Of a stretch of 64,000 nt of DNA, positions 37,021 through 45,070 are shown piece after piece (the first letter of the stretch is position 1; the number at the start of each line of letters is the position of its first letter). Location of the stretch: NCBI RefSeq assembly GCF_024459955.1, contig NZ_JANFXK010000001.1:434001-498000 (forward strand), in the 5' to 3' direction. The notes under the pieces are model-generated. The model was not told the DNA's origin. It made no database searches and saw nothing but the letters and a program-made list of their open reading frames with translations. Origin of the DNA: Anaerovorax odorimutans (lineage in GTDB: Bacteria > Bacillota > Clostridia > Peptostreptococcales > Anaerovoracaceae). A program made the translations under genes and the position numbers.

Positions 37021-37170
37021 GAGGGTTGGGGGTGGGGCGGGGTGTCGGGGGAGCTGTTGGGCGCGGGGGTTGGGAAGCGGTTGGAGGTAGGGTGTCGGGG
37101 GGAACTGTTGATGCCGGGTGTTGGGCGCAGGGGTTGGGGCGAGACGTCGGAAACTGTTGGGGCGGGGTGT
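37021..37170 (+). repeat. G-rich tract with G-quadruplex potential
   Basis: The plus strand has many runs of G and hardly any C-runs. At 37028-37051 four runs of 4-5 G are spaced by loops of 1, 1 and 4 bases (GGGGGTGGGGCGGGG, then TGTC, then GGGGG). Motifs such as GGGTGTCGGG and AGCTGTTGGGCG recur at intervals and resemble the G-rich half of the tandem repeat at 42803-43317. No gene. Confidence 0.7.
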
Positions 37171-37182
37171 TATAAAATGTGA

Positions 37183-37345
37183 AAAAAGCAGGCGTTTTAT
37201 AAAAAAGTTTCCCGTTTCGGCGCTGCCTGATGAGAAATTTGCGGAAAATCCTCTCTGGCTGCCGGAAAAGCGGGCGCAAACGTTGAAAAAAGATATAAAA
37301 CTCCTGCGATTTTCATTTTTTATACGGGCGAGCGGGCGGTGGGTT
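37183..37345 (+). repeat. Dispersed repeat, degenerate copy 1
   Basis: Contains AAACGTTGAAAAAAGAT, shared exactly with the copy at 62468-62620, within otherwise diverged A/T-rich sequence. Weak member of the CGTTGAAAA family. 37346-37467 shows nothing further. Confidence 0.45.
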
Positions 37346-37467
37346 AATCTCCGCATTGGGCTGCAGCGCTCCCTTTGCTTGGATGCGGATAACAGCTCCG
37401 ACTTGGGTGGAGTGTTGAGCGGGGTACTCCAGATTTGAGGTTCTTCTCCATTTCCGGCGAAAAAACC

Positions 37468-37618
37468 TTCTTTCTGGATAAAAGTTGTAGGCTGAAAGGC
37501 TCTGTTTTGAATCATTTCCCGCTGAATGGGCGCATTTTAAAAAATGACCCGCTCAGATCGTTGAAAAGTTACCCATATTTTCCTGAAAACAGGAGAATAT
37601 GGGTAACTTGGTTATACG
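37468..37618 (+). repeat. Dispersed repeat, copy 2
   Basis: Clear homology to 63028-63185: both begin TGGATAAAAGTTGT, share AAAAAATGA and an (A)GCGTTG/ATCGTTG core. Both end in a long hairpin (here AAGTTACCCATATT pairing with AATATGGGTAACTT) followed by TTATACGA. The hairpin lies just beyond the PepV stop and could also work as a terminator. Confidence 0.75.
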
Positions 37619-37642
37619 AACAGGTTCCCCGAGCCTGGCGGG

Positions 37643-38941
37643 TCAGGCGTTTGCCAGCTGATACATGGCCTGGGCCATAATTTTAGTATTGTTGAGCAGG
37701 TTGGGAACGGATATATATTCGTTTTTCTGATGGATCACGTTTTCCTGGTCCGGAAAGACCGGTCCGAAGGCTACAATATTTTTCATGGCTTTGGCATAAG
37801 TGCCGCCTCCGATTACAATGGGATCGGCTTTCGTTCCCGTCTGTTCCTGATAGATCCGCTGCAGCGTTTCCACTAAGACGCTGTCCTCCGGCACGTACAG
37901 AGGCGGGGTGTTTCTTTCCAGCTCCGCATGAAGTCCAAAGTCCGCCGCTTTTTGCGCCGCGCTTTTAAAAGCCTCTTCAAAATCCATGCCGTATGGATAC
38001 CGGCAGTCAAACCAGATTACAATGCGATTTTCGTTGCCTTCCAAAAGTCCTGCGTTGACGGTCACGGCGCCGAACTTGCCTTCGTCATGGGCGATCCCCA
38101 GTCCTTTTCCATCCGTCTTATCGCCCACGCAAGCGCTGAAAAAGTCAGTAAAGCTTTTCAGGTCCCCAGGCAATTGACATTCTGCCATTTTTTCCATCAG
38201 CTTTGCGATGGCGTTTTCTCCCTGCCAAGGCGTACTGGCATGGGCCGCTTTTCCCTGAGCTTCCAGTTTCCTGGAGGTTCCGTCCTCAAGGCGCAGCTCA
38301 GCCTTTGCCAGGTCCGGCACCTGATTTACGGCCTCCCCTGCTGAGGCTGAAATTAGGGTTTTGGAATCCAGGTTTTTTTCGATGCGAAAGCGGGCCAGCC
38401 CTTTTTCAGAGAAAATAACCGGGTAATCGGCGTCTGGCGTAAATCCCATAACCGGACTTTCCTCCGTTTCATTATAACGGTCAACATCCTCATCTCCGCT
38501 TTCCTCATCCGTGCCGAAGATCAGCCGGATGCGCCGTTTCAGAGAAACCCCTTCCTCTTTAATGGCTTTCAGCGCATACAATGCCCCGATCATCGGGCCT
38601 TTATCATCCAGCGTTCCACGGCCATAGATACGGTCGCCGCACAACTCTCCCAGAGGATCGTGGTCCCAGCCGTCGCCCAGCGGAACCACGTCCAGATGGC
38701 CCAAAACGGCAATCATTTCCTCACCCTCTCCGTATTCGGCGTATCCGATCATATTATCAAGATTCCTTGTACGAAAGCCCATGGACTCCGCCAGCTTTAG
38801 CGTATGCTCCAGCGCTTTTTTAGGGCCCGAACCGAAAGGCGATCCTTCCTCCGCTTCTCCGCGTACACTGTTGATGCCGACACATTTCAGCACATCCTCC
38901 ACCAGATTATCTTTGTTCTTTTCGATAGCTTGTTCAAACAT
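37643..38941 (-). CDS. pepV: M20-family dipeptidase PepV
   Basis: 432 residues. The M20 metal site is complete: IAVLGHLDVVPLGDGWDHDP with His and Asp ligands, GRGTLDDKGPMIGALYALKA with the bridging Asp, GTDEESGDEDVDRY with the catalytic Glu pair, and VIGGGTYAKAMKNIVAFGPV near the C-terminus. PepV-type enzymes cleave dipeptides with broad specificity, often in cytoplasmic peptide breakdown. It lies 5 bases downstream of an MFS gene, so the two are probably co-transcribed. Confidence 0.93.
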   Translation of the reverse strand: MFEQAIEKNKDNLVEDVLKCVGINSVRGEAEEGSPFGSGPKKALEHTLKLAESMGFRTRNLDNMIGYAEYGEGEEMIAVLGHLDVVPLGDGWDHDPLGELCGDRIYGRGTLDDKGPMIGALYALKAIKEEGVSLKRRIRLIFGTDEESGDEDVDRYNETEESPVMGFTPDADYPVIFSEKGLARFRIEKNLDSKTLISASAGEAVNQVPDLAKAELRLEDGTSRKLEAQGKAAHASTPWQGENAIAKLMEKMAECQLPGDLKSFTDFFSACVGDKTDGKGLGIAHDEGKFGAVTVNAGLLEGNENRIVIWFDCRYPYGMDFEEAFKSAAQKAADFGLHAELERNTPPLYVPEDSVLVETLQRIYQEQTGTKADPIVIGGGTYAKAMKNIVAFGPVFPDQENVIHQKNEYISVPNLLNNTKIMAQAMYQLANA

Positions 38942-38946
38942 GAATG

Positions 38947-40341
38947 TCAGTTTCCTTTCTCAGTTTCTTTTTTATCGCTTTTCCGTTTCAGCGATATGAA
39001 TACGCCGACAGCGCAGACCACCGCAAAAATCAGGAAGGCGGTATGCATAGTCTTAATCAGAAGCTCCGGCGGCGCATCGGCCAAAGCCTGACTGCCCATA
39101 TATCTGGATACGATCACCGTAACGATTACCATGCTGGACGTATGTCCGATGGAACGCATCGTAGCCAGAATGGAAGACGCCACCCCGTAGTCCTTCGCTT
39201 CCACGCAGGCCATGACCGCATTGGTGTTGGGCGACGAGAAAAAAGCGAATCCGACGCCGGTTATAACCAGGGCCCCGATGATGACCCAAAGCGGCGTATG
39301 AAGTCCCACAAAGGCGAAGATCAGCACGCCCGCAGCGCATAGTCCCATGCCGAAGGATGCCAGCTTGAAAGGCGATATCCGGTCGGACAGCCTTCCGGTA
39401 TAGGGGGATAAAATAGCCATCAGCGCAGGCTGCGCAATGAGAATAAAGCCCGCGGCCTGTGAACTGTAGCCCATAACCACCTGCAGGTAAATGGACATCA
39501 GGTATCCGATGGCAAAGGTCGCCCCATAATTGAGAAGCGCCGCCAGATTGGAAAAACTGTAAGCAATGTTGCTTTTAAAAATCCGCACCTGCACCACCGG
39601 ATCTTCCATTTTCAGCTCGTGGCGCACAAAGATCACACCCAGGAGCAGCCCGCAGGCAACAAGAAGAATGGGGATCAGTTCCATTCCAAAATCGGACAGT
39701 CCATACATGGTAAGGACGATCATTCCGATATACAGTACGTTTCCCAGGATGTCATAGTTGGCTCCTTTGCTTTCACAGCTGTCCTTAGGCAGCTTGCTCC
39801 AGGCAATGACAAGCACCACGTATCCGATGACAGCCGTGAGAACAAAGATCGACCTCCAGCCGAAATTGTGGTTGAGAAACCCGCCGATCACGGGTCCTGC
39901 CGAAAGTCCCACGTAGGTGGAAGCGATGGAGTATCCCAGAACCTTCCCTCTGTCCTTTCCCGGAAAAGCGCTGATGAGAACCGCTGTATTGGTGCTGAAA
40001 ATCATCGCGCCTCCCAGTCCCTGCAAAATACGCAGACCGATCAGCATCCACATGGAAATACCGAATACCGATGCCGTGGAGCTGAGGCTGAAAATCAGAA
40101 TTCCAATGACCAAAATACGTTTGCGGCAGGTCAAATCCGCGATCCGTCCAAAGGGAACGGACAGCGCAGCAACAGTCAGCATATACGCGGTTACCAGCCA
40201 TCCGACAAAGCTGGCGCTCACATTGAAATGCTGCCCCATATCCGGAATGGACAGATTCAGCGCGCTGCCGGTAAAGGTTGTAACAAATGCTGTAGTAATG
40301 ACTACAAATATAGTTGTCTTTTGATCTTTTTCATATTTCAT
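38947..40341 (-). CDS. MFS drug exporter, DHA2 (14-TM) type
   Basis: 464 residues, 14 hydrophobic segments. N-terminal LSIPDMGQHFNVSASFVGWL and motif A-like VPFGRIADLTCRKRILVIGI, plus motif C-type GPVIGGFLNHNFGWRSIFV, mark the EmrB/QacA branch of proton-driven multidrug exporters. Substrate unknown. No Shine-Dalgarno is apparent, and a TATAAT (40348-40353) ends only 6 bases before ATG, so either the message is nearly leaderless or the upstream TATATT with TTAGAA is used. Confidence 0.92.
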   Translation of the reverse strand: MKYEKDQKTTIFVVITTAFVTTFTGSALNLSIPDMGQHFNVSASFVGWLVTAYMLTVAALSVPFGRIADLTCRKRILVIGILIFSLSSTASVFGISMWMLIGLRILQGLGGAMIFSTNTAVLISAFPGKDRGKVLGYSIASTYVGLSAGPVIGGFLNHNFGWRSIFVLTAVIGYVVLVIAWSKLPKDSCESKGANYDILGNVLYIGMIVLTMYGLSDFGMELIPILLVACGLLLGVIFVRHELKMEDPVVQVRIFKSNIAYSFSNLAALLNYGATFAIGYLMSIYLQVVMGYSSQAAGFILIAQPALMAILSPYTGRLSDRISPFKLASFGMGLCAAGVLIFAFVGLHTPLWVIIGALVITGVGFAFFSSPNTNAVMACVEAKDYGVASSILATMRSIGHTSSMVIVTVIVSRYMGSQALADAPPELLIKTMHTAFLIFAVVCAVGVFISLKRKSDKKETEKGN

Positions 40342-40418
40342 AACTTTATTATACGTCTTTTCCCATAAATATACTGTGGTTTTCTACATTTTCTAATTAT
40401 AACAAATCCTGGCTTAAA

Positions 40419-40447
40419 TTGACAATGCCCTCTTCAGACCTTATAAT
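40419..40447 (+). promoter_or_regulatory. Consensus promoter of the PAS-receiver gene
   Basis: TTGACA (40419-40424), exactly 17 bases, TATAAT (40442-40447): a perfect sigma-A promoter, 28 bases before the ATG. Confidence 0.93.
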
Positions 40448-40475
40448 TATATTAGTACATGCGGAGGAAACGATT

Positions 40476-41282
40476 ATGGACACCAATATCTTTCATGATT
40501 TTGAAAATAACATGGAACACACGGCTGAACTGTTGGACGGAATCGCTTCCAGCGTCAGTCTTTTCATGCTGTCCGATGAATTGAAATTCCTTCATTTCAA
40601 TCGGGCTGCCGATGAAATGTTCGGCTATGAAAAAGGCGGACTCTACGCTCTGACCCAAAAGGATCCTGTCAGCATCTTTCATCCCTCCTATGTGGATGGA
40701 CTGTACAGCGAGATCATCGCCACCATGCGCAACGGCAAGCTGTTTCATTTTGACTGCCGCATTCTCTGCCGCGACGGCAGCTACAAGTGGACGAATCTTT
40801 CCGCTGAGCTGGTTCAGCAGAAAGAAGGAGGCCGTCTTTATTTTTACTGTGTCCTTTCACCCATCGAAGCGCCCCGCCACTCTCTGCTGGAGGGCCGCCA
40901 TTTTCTTGTTGCCGCTGGCGATGACTGGGACCGCCATACTATTACGGATTTAATCGAAGGTATGGGCGGAACCTGCCATACTGCAGGCAGCGGCCTGGAA
41001 GCATTGGATCTTTTCATCGCTTCGCAGGAAGATCCCTACCACTCTGTTTTCATCGGTTCCCGTCTGACCGGTATGAACGGCTTTGAGCTTTCCAAGGAAA
41101 TCCGCCACTCCGACCATCCTGACGGCAGCAAAGTTCCCCTGATTCTTTTGATTTCAGAGGATGACCACGAAACCATGGTCCATGCCGCTGAGGAAATCGG
41201 CATCAACCTTTTCCTGCAAAAGCCCCTGGAGAAAAAAGCAATTCGCACCCTTTTGACGCAACTGTCCCAGTCCAGCACGTAA
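40476..41282 (+). CDS. PAS domain plus degenerate receiver protein
   Basis: 268 residues from the ATG at 40476 (GCGGAGGAAA upstream). A PAS domain covers residues about 20-140 (FLHFNRAADEMFGYEKGG, DGSYKWTNLSAELVQQKEGG). The C-terminal part has the receiver fold: RHFLVAAGDDWDRHTITDLI, RLTGMNGFELSKEIR and LFLQKPLEKKAIRTLL with the conserved Lys. The phosphoacceptor position, normally Asp in MD.RMPGMNG, reads Gly (SVFIGSRLTGMNG). It cannot be phosphorylated there and has no output domain, so it may be a protein-interaction or ligand-sensing adaptor. Confidence 0.83.
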   Translation: MDTNIFHDFENNMEHTAELLDGIASSVSLFMLSDELKFLHFNRAADEMFGYEKGGLYALTQKDPVSIFHPSYVDGLYSEIIATMRNGKLFHFDCRILCRDGSYKWTNLSAELVQQKEGGRLYFYCVLSPIEAPRHSLLEGRHFLVAAGDDWDRHTITDLIEGMGGTCHTAGSGLEALDLFIASQEDPYHSVFIGSRLTGMNGFELSKEIRHSDHPDGSKVPLILLISEDDHETMVHAAEEIGINLFLQKPLEKKAIRTLLTQLSQSST

Positions 41283-41340
41283 CGTGCGCCAGTAGCAAAC
41301 TCCTCCTTTCCCGCATAAACTGCTGATAGGAGGGAAAACC

Positions 41341-42171
41341 ATGAGCTATCTTTCACGCCTTGACCGGGCGTTTTCCGATGTTCCCCGTCTGCCGCTTTCC
41401 GATGAGACCAGATACGTTCTTGTCAGCGACTGCCACCGGGGAAACGGCACATCCAACGACAATTTTCTCAAAAACCAAAATCTTTATCATGCCGCTTTGG
41501 AATATTATTTCCGCAAGGGCTATACTTACATAGAGCTGGGCGACGGCGATGAACTCTGGGAAAACCGCCGTTTGCAGCAGATCATTCAGATCCACAGCCA
41601 AACCTTTGAGATGCTCTTTAAATTTTATCAGCAGGGGCGGCTTTATTTTCTGTACGGAAACCACGATAAAGCCAACGAGCATCCTGCGCCGATCGGCTTT
41701 CCTGCTATTGCCCGCCATTCCGGGCTCATCCTGCAGGACCAATCCGGCAGCGGCGACCTCTATCTAACCCACGGCCACCAGGCCGATTTTCTCAATTCCA
41801 GTCTTTGGCGGCTGTCCCGCCTGCTGGTCCGCTATCTGTGGAAACCGCTGGAGCATTTCGGAGTCCTGGACCCCACCAGTGCCGCGAAAAACAATCAGCG
41901 CAAGAATAAAACTGAGAAAAAACTTTCCCATTGGGCGGAAGAACGAAATCGCATCCTTGTATCCGGCCATACCCACCGGCCCCGTCTAGGCTCCAAAGAA
42001 TCCCCCTATTTCAACACGGGCAGCTGCGTCCATCCCTATGGGGTTACGGCTATTGAAATCACCGGCCGCTGCCTGACTCTGGCAAAGTGGTCGATGCGCA
42101 CCCGGGAAGACATGGTCCTGTACGTAGCCCGCGAGGAGCTGGCCGGGCCGGTATGTACAGACAAGTTCTGA
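41341..42171 (+). CDS. Metallophosphoesterase
   Basis: 276 residues with the calcineurin-like dimetal motifs in order: VSDCHRGNG, YIELGDGDELWE, LYGNHDKANEHP, LTHGHQADFLN and VSGHTHRPRLG. The layout is like UDP-2,3-diacylglucosamine hydrolases, but the organism appears Gram-positive, so the natural substrate is unknown. Start preceded by ATAGGAGG. It follows the PAS-receiver gene by 58 bases with no terminator and may share its promoter; it converges with the DMT gene. Confidence 0.92.
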   Translation: MSYLSRLDRAFSDVPRLPLSDETRYVLVSDCHRGNGTSNDNFLKNQNLYHAALEYYFRKGYTYIELGDGDELWENRRLQQIIQIHSQTFEMLFKFYQQGRLYFLYGNHDKANEHPAPIGFPAIARHSGLILQDQSGSGDLYLTHGHQADFLNSSLWRLSRLLVRYLWKPLEHFGVLDPTSAAKNNQRKNKTEKKLSHWAEERNRILVSGHTHRPRLGSKESPYFNTGSCVHPYGVTAIEITGRCLTLAKWSMRTREDMVLYVAREELAGPVCTDKF

Positions 42172-42191
42172 CCTTTTTCTTTGGCATCCCG

Positions 42192-42614
42192 TCACTTGTT
42201 AATCAGCACCAGCCCTACGAGGCAAAAAACGATTCCCGCCACCTGCCTACCGGAAATATGCTCCTTATACAAGATCAAGCCCACTACTATCAGCAGTACT
42301 GCTAATCCCAGATTGCATACTAACGACGCAACGCTGATATTCCAGCCGATGCGGTACATCAGGATGTTGCCCACTTCCAGGCAGACAATGGTCGCACCCA
42401 GCACCACCGGCGCCCAGTTGATCTGCTTTAGCTGGCCGGCCAGGTCATGCTCCCCCGGAAGGATCAGAAAAAGCGCTAGGCTAGCCAATGCCGCTACGCT
42501 GTATGTCACAAAGAGCGCTGCGGTCGGATTTATTCCCTGGGGAACTTCCTTAGAACAAATGTGATACAGCACATTGGCGCCGATGACCATAAACACGGGA
42601 ACATAGTACGGCAT
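42192..42614 (-). CDS. Small DMT/EamA-type membrane transporter
   Basis: 140 residues with four to five membrane segments (MPYYVPVFMVIGANVLYHIC at the start, ISGRQVAGIVFCLVGLVLIN at the end). The length and C-terminal pattern fit half-size drug/metabolite transporters that work as dimers. Start set by TGAGGAGGTGG; upstream codons to 42689 cover an attenuator hairpin and are not used. Substrate unknown. Confidence 0.82.
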   Translation of the reverse strand: MPYYVPVFMVIGANVLYHICSKEVPQGINPTAALFVTYSVAALASLALFLILPGEHDLAGQLKQINWAPVVLGATIVCLEVGNILMYRIGWNISVASLVCNLGLAVLLIVVGLILYKEHISGRQVAGIVFCLVGLVLINK

Positions 42615-42660
42615 GATTTCCACCTCCTCAAAAAGTACAAAAGATATAAATGGCGCAATA

Positions 42661-42695
42661 TCAAAGAAAGCCACCCTGCTGGAAAGCAAGGTGGC
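42661..42695 (-). terminator. Attenuator hairpin in the DMT gene leader
   Basis: An 11-bp stem (42670-42680 with 42685-42695, one G-U pair) with loop TTCC, followed by TTTCTTTGA on the minus strand. It sits between promoter and start codon, as premature terminators of riboswitch or attenuation leaders do. A smaller hairpin TACC-GACA-GGTA lies just before it. No riboswitch class recognised. Confidence 0.65.
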
Positions 42696-42732
42696 AATCT
42701 CATACCTGTCGGTACTGACTTCTCACGTATTT

Positions 42733-42761
42733 ATTATACACGAAGTTTTGGTTGGGGTAAA
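42733..42761 (-). promoter_or_regulatory. Promoter of the DMT gene
   Basis: TTTACC (42756-42761), 17 bases, TATAAT (42733-42738). Transcription would begin near 42725, giving a leader of about 110 bases that includes the hairpin. Confidence 0.75.
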
Positions 42762-42802
42762 GATGTGTGGCGGGAATATTGGGGGTGGAGATGGGAGTTG
42801 CA

Positions 42803-43317
42803 GTTGTGGGGCGAGGCGCTGCTGGGGGGCTGGCTGCTGAGGAGAAATGTGAGAGGATTGGGTGTCGGGAGCTGTGCGCTGGTAACTTTTTTGGAAATCA
42901 GGCCCCTGGTTACGCAAAGTTGTGGGTTTGCGGGCTCTCGAAACAGGTGAACGCGAAAATTTGTGCTTTCGGCTGCTTCTGAGGCCTGCAGATCGTTGAA
43001 AAATGCGTAACTTTCCCAAAAAATTTGAAAAAGTTACCGGGGATACGCCGGGGGCCGGGAGTTGTGGGGCGAGGCGCTGCTGGGGGCTGGCTGCTGAGGA
43101 AAATGTGGGAGGGGTGGGTGTCGAGAGCTGGTCGCTGGTAACTTTTTTGGAAATCAGGCCCCTGGTTACGCAAAGTTGTGGGGTTGCGGGCTCTCGAAAC
43201 AGGTGAATGCGAAAATTTGTGCTTCCTGCTGCTTCTGAGGCCGGCGGATCGTTGAAAAATGCGTAACTTTCCCAAAAAATTTGAAAAAGTTACCGGGGAT
43301 GCGCCGGGGGCCGGGAG
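42803..43317 (+). repeat. 258-bp tandem duplication of the dispersed repeat
   Basis: Two units, 42803-43060 and 43061-43317, nearly identical. Each starts GTTGTGGGGCGAGGCGCTGC and has a G-rich first third, then a hairpin GGTAAC..GGTTAC, the text CAAAGTTGTGGG, the core GATCGTTGAAAAATGCGTAA and a closing hairpin GTAACTTT/AAAGTTAC. A third copy of the non-G-rich part lies inverted at 62214-62359. No gene is supported here; 43318-43521 holds no gene either. Confidence 0.9.
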
Positions 43318-43521
43318 GTACTGGAGAAGTTGGGAAGCTGGCGCTCCCTGAGAGGATGAGCGAACCGGCAATTGAGGGGCTGGATGCGGGGCGCTGGCTC
43401 GCATTATGGTCAACATATGGATTTCCTTTGATAAGTTCCCCATTGATGTGTGCATCCGGACGTTTTTACATAGTTCGTCCGCCATATGCTAAGGCAATAC
43501 TGCAAGCTGCGCGGATAGTTG

Positions 43522-44706
43522 TCAGCGATATAAGGAATATCGGCCTTTATTATAAAGCGCCAGCCCCAGGATGATGACGGCAATCCCTGCGAACATATAC
43601 GGCAGCGCCTGCTCCCCACTGAAGGGGTAAGGGGCGCTTCTAATAAGATGGCTTTTCTCCGGATTTTCTCCATCTGCGATGAATACAAGTTGCGTTTGAT
43701 CGAAAAGCTCTTTCAACGGCACCTTATTTAAAAACTGCTTTTCTTTATAAACGTATACGATGTCATCTTTATTTTTGATGTATACATACGGCTCCTGCAC
43801 GGCAAATTCAAAGGAACCTTTTTGGCCCTTAGGGACTTTGTAGGCATATAAAAAAGTGCCTTCATCATCGTACACGTTTACACATGCAAAATTTCTGAAC
43901 AGCGCATACAGCTGCCCTTTTTCATCCTCATATATGGCATCGATCGTTCCCCGCAGCGCTTGTTCTTCGTCCAAAACCGTCTTGTAATCCTGTTCATCCC
44001 CCTGCAAACTGTTTCCGATACCGATCCCCAAACAGGTCAGTATGCCAAAGACAATTACCATCACTGTACCAATTACGGCGATGATAATACCAATTCTCTT
44101 TAAGCCGTTCTTTTTCTCATCTGTAAACTGGTCCGGTCCCGATTTTGGAAGCCAGGCTAATATTTTTTGCTGATCCGTCCATTGCTGACAGGCCGCAGCT
44201 TCGTCTCCAGCCTCTTCACGGGGAACGGTTATTGTATAGGAACGTTTCGCCTGTACTTGAATCCGAAGCTTTAGGTTCCCATGGCATCCTGTAAACGGAG
44301 CGGTCGTTTTCCATGCTTTTATAACCTCTATTTGCTCATACGGGACAGGCATACCGGATACCGTTTCCGCCCAAAATCCTTTCGACGAAAAATAAAACTT
44401 TTTATCGAGTTTCAAATATATAAGATAATGCAGCACAAATGCCGCAATGTAAAGCAGACACATTGCAAAATAATCCGCCGCCGCTTCGCAAGCATCATAT
44501 ATCTGCTCTGCCGCAACGGCCATAACGACCAATGCCAGACCTCTCAATATCCATAATTTCCAATTCGAGTATTCGCATTCGATAATTTCTTCCTCTTCGG
44601 AATGCTCTGCAAGACATGCTTTTCGTCGGAATCTGGTGGGATATGGAAGGAGCATTGCGGCAGACAGGATTATGCCTGCGATCATAATTGTGATTATTAG
44701 ATACAC
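43522..44706 (-). CDS. Membrane protein of unknown function
   Basis: 394 residues that I do not recognise. Two or three N-terminal membrane segments (LIITIMIAGIILSAAMLLPY; a pair near residues 50-95), a cytoplasmic-looking part with a PH-like strand pattern (KFYFSSKGFWAETVSGMPVP), a TM segment near residue 220 (IGIIIAVIGTVMVIVFGILT), an extracytoplasmic beta-rich region that repeats YVYIKNKDDIVYVYKEKQFL-like strands, and a final TM helix. ATG follows GTAGGAGG. It is the last gene of the minus-strand group behind the RHS toxin, after a 364-base gap. Confidence 0.72.
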   Translation of the reverse strand: MYLIITIMIAGIILSAAMLLPYPTRFRRKACLAEHSEEEEIIECEYSNWKLWILRGLALVVMAVAAEQIYDACEAAADYFAMCLLYIAAFVLHYLIYLKLDKKFYFSSKGFWAETVSGMPVPYEQIEVIKAWKTTAPFTGCHGNLKLRIQVQAKRSYTITVPREEAGDEAAACQQWTDQQKILAWLPKSGPDQFTDEKKNGLKRIGIIIAVIGTVMVIVFGILTCLGIGIGNSLQGDEQDYKTVLDEEQALRGTIDAIYEDEKGQLYALFRNFACVNVYDDEGTFLYAYKVPKGQKGSFEFAVQEPYVYIKNKDDIVYVYKEKQFLNKVPLKELFDQTQLVFIADGENPEKSHLIRSAPYPFSGEQALPYMFAGIAVIILGLALYNKGRYSLYR

Positions 44707-45070
44707 TTTTTATCCTCCTACGGCATTGCGATTATTGTATTGCGGGGTCTTAGCACCCAACTATCAGTAGCGGTAAGGAAACAGCATAATTTTGATACTT
44801 TCACGGCAATTCGGGAAAACAAAAGCGGCTGAATGTCAATGGGGCGTATTCTATTGCGCTATTTTGATAGTTTGGTCAAAAGTTTACCATATTCTTTTCC
44901 TGAAAGTATCGTTTAACCGTTAAGTAGTTGTTTGTTGCGACATTCCCTCTTATTGTCCACGGGAAATCCAGGCAGGAATATCATTTTTTGCTTTTTTCGG
45001 CATCTATTTGGATAGTTTTCCTTTTGGGCGCAAGCTGCCGGGCATAAAGTTTCGCTTTCTTTGGCAGGGC
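44707..45070. other. Intergenic region with a distant inverted repeat
   Basis: No supported gene. GATACTTTCA (44794-44803) and TGAAAGTATC (44901-44910) form a perfect 10-bp inverted repeat about 97 bases apart, and TTTTGATA occurs twice between or next to the arms. It could be a degenerate repeat element. Confidence 0.4.

Noticed and set aside
36970-37515. Pro-rich minus-strand frame (181 codons), also the N-terminal extension of the DUF3870 frame
   Set aside because: The Pro-rich sequence is just the C-rich strand of the G-rich tract, and a promoter at 36975-37003 shows the real gene starts later.
42803-43317. CRISPR array
   Set aside because: Only two long, nearly identical 258-base units are present, with no short repeat/unique spacer pattern and no cas genes nearby.
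42723-43485. Pro/Ser-rich minus-strand frames over the tandem repeat
   Set aside because: They repeat with the 258-bp DNA unit and have no coding signature; they reflect the repeat, not a gene.
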